From Halalkalicoccus tibetensis (GTDB lineage Archaea; Halobacteriota; Halobacteria; Halobacteriales; Halalkalicoccaceae), in the NCBI RefSeq assembly GCF_037996645.1, contig NZ_JBBMXV010000003.1, positions 755,364 to 819,363 of the forward strand: 64,000 nucleotides of DNA, read 5' to 3'. Each line of letters begins with the position of its first letter. Position 1 is the stretch's first letter. Positions 8,635 to 17,486 of this stretch are shown here, one piece after another. Under the pieces are notes generated by a model. It did no database searches and was not told the DNA's origin. It saw nothing but the letters and a program-made list of their open reading frames with translations. Made by a program: the position numbers and the translations under genes.

Positions 8635-10625
8635 CTCCCCTCGGCGCGGTGCTCGCTGATCACCTGATCGACCATCGAGGCGTTCCGATCGCGCCGTCGC
8701 TCCTCGGCCCGCTCGCCCCAGCCCTCGATCACCGCCTCGACCTCGCTCTCGCGGGCCACGGCGAGCTCGTCGACCTCCCGGATCGTCACCTCGTCGGCGG
8801 CACCCACAGGGATTTCCTCCTCGAAGAGCACCTCGTCGGCGGCCTCCGAGAGCCCGCCGTGTTTGAGCACGACCCGCGGCGAGGTCTCGGCGAGGCGTTC
8901 GGCCGTGCGGGGTCCGGCGCCGCTTGCGTCCCGCAGCAGGATCACGTCGCCCGCCGCAAGCCCATACGAGTCCTCGGCGGCCTCGATCGCGCCCACCGTG
9001 AACTTCTCGATGGGTTTGACGGGGACGAGGTCGCGCTCCTCGCCCTCGACGTCCGCGAAGTTCGAGTGGTCGAGCTTCCAGAGGGCCTTGAGCCGGTCGA
9101 GCTTGCCCGAGAGCGCGTCGCGCTCCTCGCGGGCCTCGTCGCGCTCGCGTTCGAGCCGGTCGGTCTCGCGCTTCAGGCGGGTGACCTCGCGGTCCTTTCG
9201 GACCTCCGTTCGCTCCTCGCTGCGGCGCTTCGTGAGCTCGCCCTCGAGCTCGTCGATCCGCTCGTCGCGCTCCTCGACGGTTCCCTTGAGCTCGTCGGCG
9301 TGTTCCTTGAGCCGCTCGACCCGGCTCTCGAGCTCCGCGATCCGCTTCTGCTCGGGGCTGCGTTCGGGTTCGGAGTGCTCGGTCGAGTCCCCACCGTCCC
9401 CGCCGTCGTCGTCGGCGTAGCTCTCGAGGACGGCCTCGACGCTCTCGCCGCCGACGACCTCGGCGATCACCTCGCCGCTGTCGATCGGTGCGGGCACCTT
9501 TCGGGCGACCCGCTCGAACTGCTCGGCGTGGTCGTCGTGGGCGAACAGCGCCGCGGCGATCGCGTCGCGCTCGTGGTCGTTGTCGTAGCCCACCTCGCGG
9601 GTGCGGTGCTGTTTCTCGTCGACCGGCAGGTCGGTTCCGGGCACCCAGCTGGCCGCGTCGAAGCTCCGGCGGATCTTCTCGACGGTGTTGGGCATCGGCC
9701 GGACGTCCGCCGCGACGAGGAACGGTCGGCCGCGCTCGACGATCCACTCGATGACGTCGGCGGTGTCGGCGGTTCTCGTGCTCAGGACGTCGAGCAGCTC
9801 GCCGTCGATGCCGACGATCGCCACCGCGGTGGTCGTCCCGGGGTCGATTCCCACCAGCACGTGGTCGCGCCGTTTCGCGAGCGGCTCGAACTCGATGCCG
9901 TCGGTGCGTTCCCGCTCCATTTCGACGCGGGTGTCGCCGGCCCGGCCCGTCGAGACGGGGATCTCGCCGGGATCGGCCTCGACGGTGAAGACGGCGTTCG
10001 AGTAGCCGCCGTACTTCTCGGTCGGGCTCACCTCGTAGTCGAGGCCCGCCCCGTCGAGATCCGACTCGATCTCGCGCGAGCGCTTCTTCACCGCGCCGTG
10101 GATCCGGCGGGTGTAGCGGTCGGCGCTCCAGCCGCCCTTCCCGGTCGAGCGCCCGCGCGAGACCTTGATCCGGGTGGTGTTGGTGAAGGCCCTGACCTCC
10201 TGGCCGACGTTGCCCGCCGCGAGCCGGGCGGCGGCTTCCGCCTCCTTCATCGGCTTCTTGCCGTAGGGAACGCCGTGGCGGGAGGCAACTCTGGAAAGGG
10301 GTTCGGGCCGTTCGGCGCCGGTGACCTGTACGAGCTTCGTCCCGCTCGGCAGCTCCCGGAGGAAGCCGACGAGGGCGTCCTTGTTCTCGGCCAGCTCGTA
10401 GACGTTGTCGGTCGCGACGATCGCCGGCTCCTCCCTCCCTATCAGCCGTCGGAGCTTCCGGTAGGAGACCACGTCGCGGTCGACGTTCTCGCCGTCGAAC
10501 GCCACGACGGCATACGAGGGCGCGTCGCCCCGGACGTCGCCGCTCTGGATGTCGACGCCGAGGATCAACGAATCGAGGGCACTCGTTCGCGCGCTCACGC
10601 GGGTCGCTAGGGTGGCTGCCGGCAT
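8631..10625 (-). CDS. DUF460 protein: RNase H-like domain with long coiled coil
   Basis: 664 residues. Residues about 20-170 form a first RNase-H-like/toprim-like half ([19 protein letters not shown]). A second RNase-H-like stretch begins near residue 255 ([18 protein letters not shown], then [15 protein letters not shown] and the terminal acid in [12 protein letters not shown]). Residues about 415-545 are an unbroken charged coiled coil. The C-terminal part has no motif I recognise. This is the archaeal DUF460 family, predicted RuvC-fold nuclease or ATPase-like but uncharacterised. Stands alone between aIF1A and RNase Z. Confidence 0.85.
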   Translation of the reverse strand: MPAATLATRVSARTSALDSLILGVDIQSGDVRGDAPSYAVVAFDGENVDRDVVSYRKLRRLIGREEPAIVATDNVYELAENKDALVGFLRELPSGTKLVQVTGAERPEPLSRVASRHGVPYGKKPMKEAEAAARLAAGNVGQEVRAFTNTTRIKVSRGRSTGKGGWSADRYTRRIHGAVKKRSREIESDLDGAGLDYEVSPTEKYGGYSNAVFTVEADPGEIPVSTGRAGDTRVEMERERTDGIEFEPLAKRRDHVLVGIDPGTTTAVAIVGIDGELLDVLSTRTADTADVIEWIVERGRPFLVAADVRPMPNTVEKIRRSFDAASWVPGTDLPVDEKQHRTREVGYDNDHERDAIAAALFAHDDHAEQFERVARKVPAPIDSGEVIAEVVGGESVEAVLESYADDDGGDGGDSTEHSEPERSPEQKRIAELESRVERLKEHADELKGTVEERDERIDELEGELTKRRSEERTEVRKDREVTRLKRETDRLERERDEAREERDALSGKLDRLKALWKLDHSNFADVEGEERDLVPVKPIEKFTVGAIEAAEDSYGLAAGDVILLRDASGAGPRTAERLAETSPRVVLKHGGLSEAADEVLFEEEIPVGAADEVTIREVDELAVARESEVEAVIEGWGERAEERRRDRNASMVDQVISEHRAEGS

Positions 10626-10702
10626 AAATCCACGGCGGGGGCCGGCTCACAATGACTGTCCGGTCCGTTCGTCGTCTCGCTGTCGGGCTCCCCGTTCGTT
10701 CC

Positions 10703-11623
10703 TCAACCGGGGAACGGGACCTCGATCTCCCGGCCGTCCTCCGCGACGAAGGCGTCCTCGAACTCCTCGTTCGCCTCGCGGGCGAGCCGGGAGGCGTCGC
10801 CGGCGTACCGCGAGGAGATATGCGTCAGCGCGAGGCGCTTCGCTCCCGCCCGATCGGCGATCTCGCCGGCCTCGCGGGCGGTCGCGTGGCCCGTCTCGCC
10901 GGCGCGCTCGGCCCAGTCGTCGCCGAAGGTCGCGTCGTGGATCAGCAGGTCCGCGTCCTCCGCGGCCTCGACGGTCTCCTCGGTCGGGCGGGTGTCACCA
11001 GTATAGACGACCCGCCGGCCGGGGCGGGGCTCGCCGACGACCTGCTCGGGTTCGATCACGGTGCCGTCCGCGAGCTCGACGGCCTCCCCCGCGTGCAGCC
11101 GGCCGAACTCCGGGCCGACGGGAACGCCGAGCTCCTCGGCGCGCTCGCGGTCGAACCGGCCTTTCCTGTCCGATTCGACCAGCGCGTAGCCGACCGACCG
11201 GGTGCGGTGGTCCGTCCGGAACGTCCGGATCCCGTACTCCTCGCCTTCGTGGACGGCCTCGCCGGGGCCGACTTCGCGGACCTCGACGGGGAAACCGAGC
11301 CGGGCGTCGAGCGCGCCGACGAGCTTCTCGACCGTTCGTCGGGTACCGCGGGGCGTGTGGATCGTGAGGGGCTCGGCCCGGTCGTTGAAGTCGAGCGTCT
11401 GGAGCAGGCCCGGCAACCCGAGGACGTGGTCGCCGTGAACGTGCGTGAGGAGGATCGCCGAGATCGAGAAGCCGGTGCCGAAGCGCATCATCTGGCGCTG
11501 GGTGCCCTCGCCGCAGTCGAACAGCAGCTCCTCGCCCTCACGGTTGACGTAGATCCCGCTGGGGTTGCGCCGCGCCGTGGGGACCGCGCCGCTGGTCCCG
11601 AGAAAGGTCACGCGTAAAGTCAT
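10703..11623 (-). CDS. rnz: Ribonuclease Z (tRNA 3' endonuclease)
   Basis: 306 residues, [20 protein letters not shown] start. The zinc ligands of the beta-lactamase fold are visible: H61, H63, D65, H66 in [13 protein letters not shown], plus [18 protein letters not shown] and LTHISSRY. The enzyme trims tRNA 3' trailers. The local tRNA genes do not encode CCA, so RNase Z would be needed for their 3' ends. Monocistronic, normal length for the short-form archaeal enzyme. Confidence 0.95.
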   Translation of the reverse strand: MTLRVTFLGTSGAVPTARRNPSGIYVNREGEELLFDCGEGTQRQMMRFGTGFSISAILLTHVHGDHVLGLPGLLQTLDFNDRAEPLTIHTPRGTRRTVEKLVGALDARLGFPVEVREVGPGEAVHEGEEYGIRTFRTDHRTRSVGYALVESDRKGRFDRERAEELGVPVGPEFGRLHAGEAVELADGTVIEPEQVVGEPRPGRRVVYTGDTRPTEETVEAAEDADLLIHDATFGDDWAERAGETGHATAREAGEIADRAGAKRLALTHISSRYAGDASRLAREANEEFEDAFVAEDGREIEVPFPG

Positions 11624-11679
11624 ACCACGGGGTTGTGGGCGGTGTGCCTAAACGGGTTCGCATCCCGGACGGGCGCCGA

Positions 11680-12102
11680 TCACGCCCGCCAGTCGCGGTG
11701 TTCGCCGTCAAGCGCCTCGAACGAGAGGCCGAGGACCAGCCCGTAGACGAGATGCGCCAGGAGGCTGGCCGCGATGAAGGGGAAGAGCTCCGTCACGTCG
11801 AACGCCGGGACCAGTGCGACGAAGAACGCGATCCAGAGCAACAGCGCCAGGACGACCCCACGCATCCCCTCGCGCGTCGGGGCGAGGTTCTCGCCGACGA
11901 TGAGGAAGACGGTCGGCCAGACGAGGACCCCGAACGCGACGAACACCACGAGCCCGACGGTCTCGGGGATCGTTACGACCCCGCCGAACAGCTGATAGAC
12001 GAGGACGCGGTAGCCGGCGACGACCTCGGCGAGGTACACCGCCGCGAGCATCGCGGCCGTCGCGAGCGCGCCGCTTACGAGCGCCGTGATCCGGTCGTCC
12101 AT
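11680..12102 (-). CDS. Hypothetical four-helix membrane protein
   Basis: 140 residues with four hydrophobic segments (around residues 5-27, 45-68, 83-101, 108-130). The start MDDRITALVSGALATAAMLA and the pattern SLLAHLVYGLVLGLSFEAL resemble haloarchaeal integral-membrane proteins of unknown function. I cannot assign a family. It lies 56 bp downstream of the rnz start on the opposite side of a short gap and is probably transcribed alone. Confidence 0.7.
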   Translation of the reverse strand: MDDRITALVSGALATAAMLAAVYLAEVVAGYRVLVYQLFGGVVTIPETVGLVVFVAFGVLVWPTVFLIVGENLAPTREGMRGVVLALLLWIAFFVALVPAFDVTELFPFIAASLLAHLVYGLVLGLSFEALDGEHRDWRA

Positions 12103-12161
12103 GGGGGCGCTACGCGGACCGATCCCAAAAAGGGTGGCTCGTCGATGCCACCTATCGGTCG

Positions 12162-12190
12162 CCGTTGGACTCCGTCTTGAGCGAGCCCAG
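12162..12190 (-). repeat. Duplicated 3' end of mptA (left copy)
   Basis: These 29 bp match 12724-12752, the last codons of mptA, at 27 of 29 positions and in the same orientation. On the minus strand they read LGSLKTESNG versus [11 protein letters not shown] in the real gene. Together they bracket a lower-GC 0.5-kb segment carrying one small membrane-protein gene. Confidence 0.75.
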
Positions 12191-12322
12191 ATCTTGTCCT
12201 CGCGGTGGTCGTGCCAACCATCCGCCGCCAGCCTTCGTCAGTGAGTTCGGTATAGAAGATCCGACTAGACGAGGGAGGTCAGTTTTCGGTTCGCGGTGAG
12301 GGTAATGGGCGGGTAACTACTC
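12191..12322. other. Non-coding part of the inserted segment
   Basis: No gene is seen between the mptA-tail copy and the small membrane-protein gene. The stretch is less GC-rich than its surroundings and shows no transposase remnant or terminal inverted repeat that I could recognise. Confidence 0.5.
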
Positions 12323-12574
12323 CTACTCATACAACCGGTGGAGGAGGTAAATGAACGCCGCCATCCCGAGCGCGAGCGCCAGAACCCCTGGGTAGAACGA
12401 GAACTTCTCCTGCGGAATGAAGTAGGAATTGACGACGAGGTGGGCATAGAAAAAGCTCACTAAGATGGTCATGATTCCGATACCCCCTTGCAGTGCGATG
12501 ATGAGGGTAACTAGGGAGTCCTCAAATCGGCCCGCCGGGAACTTCAGCTTCGGATCTGCTTGGTTTGTGGACAT
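12323..12574 (-). CDS. Small two-helix membrane protein in inserted segment
   Basis: 83 residues from MSTNQADPKLKFPAGRFED. Two predicted helices follow (SLVTLIIALQGGIGIMTILV and FYPGVLALALGMAAFIYLL). The ATG at 12574 was preferred over an upstream non-ATG start because a TATA-like CTTAATATA lies at 12597-12605, about 26 bp upstream, a leaderless haloarchaeal promoter. Base composition is lower in GC than neighbours and the gene sits inside the segment flanked by the mptA-tail repeat, so recent acquisition is likely. Function unknown. Confidence 0.65.
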   Translation of the reverse strand: MSTNQADPKLKFPAGRFEDSLVTLIIALQGGIGIMTILVSFFYAHLVVNSYFIPQEKFSFYPGVLALALGMAAFIYLLHRLYE

Positions 12575-12719
12575 GATTAACCAAGCTATCGGGACTATAT
12601 TAAGTGTTGCTGATATTTCAGTCAATCATGAAGACCGAACCTACGGTAAACGGCGGGCATGGACCACATACAAGAGAAAACCAATTCAGAGGAACCCCCT
12701 GTAGGACTGATGACCCTTA

Positions 12720-13646
12720 CTACCCGTTGAACTCCGCCTTGAGCGAGCCCAGCTCCGCGACCCGCTCGGCGTGGGCGTTGTGCTGGTGGATCGACTCGTC
12801 GTTCGACTGTTTCATCGTCACGACCGCGTCGTCGGGCAGGTCGGGGAACTCCCGGATGACGCCCTCGGCCATCGCGCGCACGCAGTCCTCGACGAACTTC
12901 GCGTCGGCGTGGCTCTCGTAGGTCATGTGGTCCTCGTCGGGCCGCTTCGCGAGGTTGTAGATCCGCGCGCTCATCGAGTCCCGGGCGACGTCGATCAGCT
13001 CGCGGAGGTCGACCTCCGGCGCGCCCTCGCTCTCGACGGTCAGCGTGGCGTGACCGCGCTGGGAGTGGCCCGGCTGGGGCACCCGGTCGAGGAACTCGGT
13101 AATGGTGTCGTCGTCGACCTCGAGCTCCTCGAGCGTGTTCCGAGCCCGGGCCGCGGACATCCCCTGCGAGCAGGGGCAGACGGTCATGCCGGTGACGCGG
13201 GTGCCGATCTCCTCGCGGGTGCCCTCCTCGGTCGCGGTGGCGCCGGCGATGATATCGACGGTGCCCTGGGTCTCGCGGTCGCTTTCCGGAGTTCGGTCCC
13301 GGGTCATGTACTCCGCCTCCATCGAGACCTCCGCCCGGCTGGTGTAGTCGTGCCGGGAGAGCAGCCGTTCGGCGGCGTCGCCACAGACGTCCTCGACCCG
13401 GTAGCTCGGCTCGCTGACGGCGTCCTCGAGGATCTCGTTGATGACCTCCATGTTCCGGCTCATGTCCGCGCCCTTGCGCCAGGAGGGGAGGTCGACGAAC
13501 ACCTCGAACTCGGCCATCAGGACGATCGGGCGGTCGTCGGGCCGTGCGATCTTGACGAGCTTCTCGACGCCGGTGACGCCGACCTGGCTCAGTCCGACCG
13601 TCACGTCGGGCTGTCCGGCTTGTACGTCCGGCAGTTGCTTGCTCAT
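12720..13646 (-). CDS. mptA: GTP cyclohydrolase MptA (GCH-IB family)
   Basis: 308 residues of the FolE2/MptA fold. It carries [35 protein letters not shown]-like [13 protein letters not shown], and the metal-binding cysteine loop [14 protein letters not shown]. MptA opens GTP toward dihydroneopterin cyclic phosphate; in haloarchaea it feeds pterin cofactors and the 7-deazaguanine (archaeosine) branch for tRNA. The 3' end has a partial duplicate 560 bp downstream (12162-12190). Likely transcribed alone, from a promoter in the 49-bp gap to nadK. Confidence 0.93.
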   Translation of the reverse strand: MSKQLPDVQAGQPDVTVGLSQVGVTGVEKLVKIARPDDRPIVLMAEFEVFVDLPSWRKGADMSRNMEVINEILEDAVSEPSYRVEDVCGDAAERLLSRHDYTSRAEVSMEAEYMTRDRTPESDRETQGTVDIIAGATATEEGTREEIGTRVTGMTVCPCSQGMSAARARNTLEELEVDDDTITEFLDRVPQPGHSQRGHATLTVESEGAPEVDLRELIDVARDSMSARIYNLAKRPDEDHMTYESHADAKFVEDCVRAMAEGVIREFPDLPDDAVVTMKQSNDESIHQHNAHAERVAELGSLKAEFNG

Positions 13647-13695
13647 TGTATATGCCTAGTGGGCCGGCGCGATTCAACGTTTTCATCTCGGCCGG

Positions 13696-14520
13696 TCAGT
13701 CGAGCTTGCCGAGCGCCTCGAAGAAGTCCACCGACGGCCCCGCGAGGTGGGCCGGTTCGTCCGCAAGCCCGATCTCGACGCTCGTCGGCGGTTCGATCGT
13801 CCGCTGGTCCTTCCCGTCGCTGATGGCGTAGGCGTGGCTCGCGTCGTCGACCCGGACCGTGAGGCGTTTCTCGGGGTCGACCACCAGCGACGGCATCGCC
13901 TCGGTCGCACACATCTCGGTGATGACGACCCCCGGGACGCCCGGGTGTACGAGGGGACCGCCCTCGCTCAGGTTGTAGGCGGTGCTGCCCGTCGGCGTCG
14001 AGAGCAACACGCCGTCGGCGTGCCCGCCCGTGTAGAGCGAGCCGTCGACGCGGACCTCGATCGTACAGCCCTGGCCGCGACCCCGCTGGGGCCCCTGGAC
14101 CACGACCTCGTTGAGCGCGGGCGTGAGCGACCAGTCCTCGCCGCGGGCCTCCAGACGGGGGACCGACCGCGAGCGGACGGTACCGGTCCGGCGGGCGTAC
14201 TCGATCTCCTCGAGCACCGACGAGACGGCCTCGTCCGGTGCAACGGCGTTGAGAAAGCCGACCTCGCCGAGGTTCACGCCGAGGATCGGGGTCGCGCCGA
14301 CCCCGCGGGCGGTGAAGAGAAAGGTGCCGTCGCCGCCGATGCTCACGACCAGGTCGCACTCGCGCATCGCGGTCGGATCGACGCCCGAAAGCGAGAGCGC
14401 CTCCGCGGTCGCGTCGTCGACCTGGACGGCCACCTCGACCTCGCGGAGGGTTTCCCTGATCTCGTCGGCCAGGTTCGTCGCGCGGGCGTTGTCCTTCTGT
14501 GCGACGATGCCGACGTCCAT
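13696..14520 (-). CDS. nadK: NAD kinase
   Basis: 274 residues starting [14 protein letters not shown]. The phosphate-donor loop GGDGT is at residues 62-66 ([16 protein letters not shown]), followed by [11 protein letters not shown], the catalytic NE region PALNEVVV and [20 protein letters not shown]. It phosphorylates NAD to NADP in the cytoplasm. The ATG at 14520 gives the conserved family start; a longer open frame upstream runs back through the next gene and is rejected. Confidence 0.95.
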   Translation of the reverse strand: MDVGIVAQKDNARATNLADEIRETLREVEVAVQVDDATAEALSLSGVDPTAMRECDLVVSIGGDGTFLFTARGVGATPILGVNLGEVGFLNAVAPDEAVSSVLEEIEYARRTGTVRSRSVPRLEARGEDWSLTPALNEVVVQGPQRGRGQGCTIEVRVDGSLYTGGHADGVLLSTPTGSTAYNLSEGGPLVHPGVPGVVITEMCATEAMPSLVVDPEKRLTVRVDDASHAYAISDGKDQRTIEPPTSVEIGLADEPAHLAGPSVDFFEALGKLD

Positions 14521-14569
14521 ACCGACCCTGCGCCCCCGCCCCCTAAAAACGCCTCGCCCGCGAGACGGC

Positions 14570-14908
14570 TCACTCGATGCGCCACTCCCGACACCGGACC
14601 GATCCGTCCTCGACGACCAGCAGCTCGCCCAGATGGGCAGCGGGCAGGTCGCGCTCCTCGATGTAGCCGGCGGCCTCGGCGAGGACCGACCGTAACTCCT
14701 CCCGTTCGGGGACCTCCCCGAGCCTGTCAACGTAGACGCCCTCCTCGCGCTCGGCCCGACAGACGACCCGCCAGCCGTCCCGATCGTCGCGCCCGTCGCG
14801 CTCGCCGAGCAGGCTCGGGCCGTCGGGACGACCGAGTTCGAGCCGATTGGACTTCCGCCGGACCCACTCCCACCCCGTGGGGAGCTCGTTCGACCTGTCG
14901 GTGGGCAT
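14570..14908 (-). CDS. Conserved haloarchaeal hypothetical protein
   Basis: 112 residues, highly charged and soluble: [18 protein letters not shown] through [20 protein letters not shown] to VRCREWRIE. No signal, helix or metal motif is seen. Codon use matches the neighbouring genes and it lies 49 bp upstream of nadK on the same strand, so it may share transcription. I do not recognise a function. Confidence 0.65.
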   Translation of the reverse strand: MPTDRSNELPTGWEWVRRKSNRLELGRPDGPSLLGERDGRDDRDGWRVVCRAEREEGVYVDRLGEVPEREELRSVLAEAAGYIEERDLPAAHLGELLVVEDGSVRCREWRIE

Positions 14909-15125
14909 ACCCGGTCCTTCGGTACGGGCCGCCCTCCCTGTTGGCCCTGCCTGTGCGCGCCCACTATATCGGCAAATAAAGCCGCGAGCTCCCCGCCGCC
15001 CTCCCCGCGATTCGCCCGCAACGCCCCGCCCTCGCGGGCGACGAACACGTTACCTATCCATTAATTCAAACCGTAGCCAAAATACTTTTATCTGATACGT
15101 TCGGATACTGTCATGGAGGTGAACG
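14909..15125. other. Intergenic region with leader/promoter of small ORF
   Basis: No gene is seen. An A/T-rich promoter-like AATACTTTTATCTGATACG lies at 15080-15098, followed by a strong Shine-Dalgarno GGAGGTG at 15115-15121, just before the ATG at 15126. The left two thirds are plain GC-rich sequence. Confidence 0.5.
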
Positions 15126-15236
15126 ATGATCCCCGTACAGACGATGACGCTGTTGGTCCCGCTGGTCGCCGGACTGATGATCGCGGAAGTAGCGGCGTCG
15201 TGGTATCTCCGGCTCCGTAGACGCCGTCCCTGGTGA
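15126..15236 (+). CDS. 36-residue single-helix membrane microprotein
   Basis: The reading MIPVQTMTLLVPLVAGLMIA continues EVAASWYLRLRRRRPW and stops. It is one transmembrane helix followed by a strongly basic tail, typical of a one-pass protein with its C-terminus inside. Support comes from the perfect GGAGGTG at 15115-15121 five bases before ATG and an upstream TATA-like element. An alternative ATG at 15113 in another frame gives only a hydrophilic, low-complexity peptide. Function unknown; 45 bp upstream of the DUF3006 gene and possibly co-transcribed with it. Confidence 0.5.
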   Translation: MIPVQTMTLLVPLVAGLMIAEVAASWYLRLRRRRPW

Positions 15237-15281
15237 TCGGCGTCCGCAGGTTTATGGCCCATGGGGCGGGCAAGCGGGGTG

Positions 15282-15644
15282 ATGTCCCCCACAAACCCCC
15301 ATCGACGCACCGCCCTCCGAACGCTGCTCTCGCTCGGCGCCGTCCTCGCGGTGCCCTCGGCGATCGCGCGCGGCGAGGACGCTCCTTCTGACTGTCCCGC
15401 TACCTCCGTCGCGGTCGTCGATCGGATCGTCGACGGCCGGTTCGTCGTGCTCCTGCTCGAGGACGAGGGCGAGGTCGTCGACCAGCTCGTCGTCCCTCGT
15501 GAGGAGCTCCCTACGGTCGAGGAGAGCGACGTGCTGTGTGTCGTCGTCGAGGACGGCGAACTGCTCGACGGCGAGCCGCTGGAGGAGGAGACGGAACGAC
15601 GTCGGGAACGGGCCAGGGAGCGATTTTCGGAGCTCTCGGTCTAA
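15282..15644 (+). CDS. DUF3006 domain protein with Tat-like signal
   Basis: 120 residues from MSPTNPHRRTALRTLLSLGA. The first 35 residues look like an export signal (RR then a hydrophobic stretch ending around AIARGEDA). The rest fits DUF3006: VAVVDRIVDGRFVVLLLEDEGEVVDQLVVP, VEDGELL, then a charged helix ETERRRERARERFSEL. DUF3006 proteins are small secreted proteins of unknown role, often beside a metallo-beta-lactamase or nuclease, which is not the case here. The ATG at 15282 was chosen over 15261 to start at the signal. Confidence 0.75.
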   Translation: MSPTNPHRRTALRTLLSLGAVLAVPSAIARGEDAPSDCPATSVAVVDRIVDGRFVVLLLEDEGEVVDQLVVPREELPTVEESDVLCVVVEDGELLDGEPLEEETERRRERARERFSELSV

Positions 15645-15777
15645 CCATACTGACACTTATATATACGACCACATAGAAATTGACTATTATACGATACTGG
15701 GCAAGCGGGCCAATGTACGAACTGACAGGACTATTTATAAGTGATTAGAAAAGACTTTAGCTTAACGAAAGGCAAAA
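15645..15777. other. Boundary of AT-rich island
   Basis: Base composition drops abruptly after about 15650 (TATATATACGACC, TAGAAATTGACTATTATACG). A promoter-like TATTTATAAGTG at 15732-15743 precedes the split gene. This is the left edge of a foreign-looking segment that extends to about 16750. Confidence 0.6.
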
Positions 15778-16607
15778 ATGCTCAGAAATCGGCTCAATCA
15801 GAATCTCAAAGATAACGACTTAGTTTTAGCTGTTTTACTATTTATTACTTCTATCCTTTCTATCGCGATAATATATAACTTGACGCAAGAACCCACAACT
15901 CAATCCAATATATTTGAGGGAATTGGAGTTGTTGTCGCTCTTCTCAGTATTTGTGCAAGCCATTACCAGATGAAAACAAAACAGGAGAGCACTGAAAGGC
16001 AAATCAGAGAACTTCAAAAAAAGCGCCTACAGCCGGAATATGAGGAGCGTGTCGAAATCATAGACAATTCTATAGCCAAAGCCAGTCAAAATATCGAATG
16101 CCTAACTGGAAAAGGCTTCACGGGAAATATAGACACAATATTTGAACTTGAAAATATAGAACCCTATCACCAAAATATTTCGAAGAAAATCACACAGAAT
16201 TTATTGATAGCTTGGGTAAACATCGAGAACTACTCCGGCAGCTAGAGAGAAAACAACGAGAAGCGCGAAGAGAACTGCAGAATCATCCAGAGGTAGAATT
16301 ATTTGTAGACGAACACTCTACAGAGGGAGCCGATCCAATTGATTGGTTGATTGATCAAATTGTATCCTTCTCCGATACTAGCTGGGAGGAGATTGAAGAA
16401 CACTTTGGCATTCAAAGAGATAGTTCTAAAATTCCTGTGCAAAACGCTATATCTGCCACACAGAGATGTAATGTGTCTGGTATATTTTATCACAAACCAC
16501 AGCCAGACTGGATGCAGGAATACATAGATAAGAAAGAAGAGACTGTTGAATATTTCAAACACCAAAGAGAAATGCTAAACGATATTAGATATCAACAGCA
16601 AATCTAA
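15778..16607 (+). pseudogene. Split AT-rich gene: two-helix membrane/coiled-coil protein
   Basis: Two overlapping frames form one coding unit. The first (15778-16245) reads MLRNRLNQNLKDNDLVLAVL with two membrane helices (about residues 17-35, 46-60), then a coiled coil. It stays plausible to EPYHQNI near 16177 and then degenerates. Continuing in the other frame from TTC gives FEENHTEFIDSLGKHRELL and onward to the stop at 16607. Restoring one T in the TTT at 16178-16180 would give one protein of about 276 residues. Low GC and rare-for-genome codons indicate horizontal origin. Function unknown; membrane anchoring plus coiled coil recalls accessory proteins of defence or mobile elements, but that is only a guess. 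Confidence 0.7.
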
Positions 16608-16753
16608 CAGCATAACCCATTATGGATACAATATTTGGCAATAGTACTATAATATATAATATAAATATATTACACGATCTATTGGGGACTTGGTTGGTTT
16701 GTCTGTTCAAAGGCATAAATTAGAGCCGTGGACCACGTAGAGATACAATATCT

Positions 16754-16770
16754 GGGGAGGGCTCCGAACC
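16754..16770 (-). repeat. Copy of the tRNA-Met 3' end (attachment-site-like)
   Basis: These 17 bp are identical to 16908-16924, the acceptor and T-arm 3' side of tRNA-Met, in the same orientation 154 bp away. The copy marks the right edge of the AT-rich island, as expected where an element integrated at the tRNA 3' end. No integrase gene is left in the window. Confidence 0.65.
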
Positions 16771-16909
16771 ACGATCACTCCGCTTCGCTTCGTTCCCTGT
16801 TCTCGGCTCGCTTCGCTCCCCGAGACCCTACGGGTTCGTCGCGTCTTCCGGGCAACTTTTCGAGCGTTGCCACTCGTCTTCGACTCGTGGCGGTTCGAAA
16901 AGTGCCCGG
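16771..16909. repeat. Palindromes downstream of tRNA-Met
   Basis: Between the two tRNA 3'-end copies lie GCTTCGCTTCGTTC and CTCGCTTCGCTCC elements (GAGCGAAGCGAG on the minus strand). There is also a long stem formed by 16848-16863 and 16895-16909 (CCGGGCAACTTTTCGA against TCGAAAAGTGCCCGG), with an inner GCCAC/GTGGC pair. The right arm reaches into the tRNA acceptor end. No gene is present. Confidence 0.6.
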
Positions 16910-17050
16910 GGAGGGCTCCGAACCCTCGATCTCCGCATGACCCAGATTCGAGCCGTGGCACGGCGCGTGGGTACGGGAGGCTTCCAAGGCAGCCGCCTCG
17001 ACTCTGAAACCCTATGAGTGCGGCGCTATGTCCAGCTAAGCCACCCGGGC
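16904..17050 (-). tRNA. Elongator tRNA-Met (CAU) with 74-nt intron
   Basis: Exon 1 is 17050-17013 and exon 2 is 16938-16904. The acceptor stem GCCCGGG pairs fully with CCCGGGC, the T arm is GAGGG-TTCGGAG-CCCTC, and the anticodon stem is CCGCA with TGCGG around the loop CTCATAA. The intron (16939-17012) sits after position 37, the canonical archaeal site. Haloarchaeal elongator tRNA-Met is known to carry an intron of about this size. CCA is not encoded. Confidence 0.93.
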
Positions 17051-17097
17051 GCGTTCGTCGGTTGTCGGCTGGCGACCTTTAAGGTTCTCATCTTCGC

Positions 17098-17451
17098 TCA
17101 CTCCCGGCCCGTCACCTTCCGGATGCACGACGAGCCGAAGGGGCCGAGTTCGCCCGACTCGAACCGGATGAAATGGCCCGTCGAGAGGCCCGCGCCACAG
17201 CGCCGACAGGTGAACTCCCCTTCCTTCGTCACTACTTCGCTCTCGAAGCTGACGAACGCGCCCCGTTCGGGACGGATCAGGCCGTCCTCGCGGGCGATGA
17301 TCCCGCGCGTCTCGGCGGTGTCGAGGATCTCGCGGGTGAGATGCGGGTCCGTGGTGATCGTCTCGAGGCGATCGACGGCCTCCGACAGGTCCAGGGACTC
17401 GTCCTCGCAACGTTCGAGCAGCTCACAGCCCAGCTCGACCGGATCGCTCAT
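17098..17451 (-). CDS. DUF5830 family protein with C-terminal zinc-finger-like cysteines
   Basis: 117 residues, starting MSDPVELGCELLERCEDESL. The N-terminal two thirds are helical and look like a winged-helix (VDRLETITTDPHLTREILDTAE, RGIIAREDGLIRP). The C-terminus has CRRCGAGLSTGHFIRFESGE and SSCIRKVTGRE, with three cysteines that could bind a metal. I recognise it as the haloarchaeal family annotated DUF5830, from memory. Probably a nucleic-acid-binding protein. Monocistronic between tRNA-Met and the MFS gene. Confidence 0.75.
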   Translation of the reverse strand: MSDPVELGCELLERCEDESLDLSEAVDRLETITTDPHLTREILDTAETRGIIAREDGLIRPERGAFVSFESEVVTKEGEFTCRRCGAGLSTGHFIRFESGELGPFGSSCIRKVTGRE

Positions 17452-17486
17452 CGCCCTCCCTTCCCGGCGGGATCACAAAGCGCTTC

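Noticed and set aside
8427..10610. Long plus-strand open frame opposite the DUF460 gene
   Set aside because: GC-rich antisense artefact; Leu/Val/Asp/Arg repeats without domain pattern, opposite a conserved protein.
15113..15220. Alternative ATG at 15113 giving a 35-residue hydrophilic peptide
   Set aside because: The Shine-Dalgarno GGAGGTG lies after this ATG and serves the ATG at 15126, which yields a typical membrane helix.
16170..16185. Programmed -1 frameshift as explanation for the split AT-rich gene
   Set aside because: The local sequence AATATTTCG is not a slippery heptamer allowing good re-pairing; a one-base deletion is simpler.
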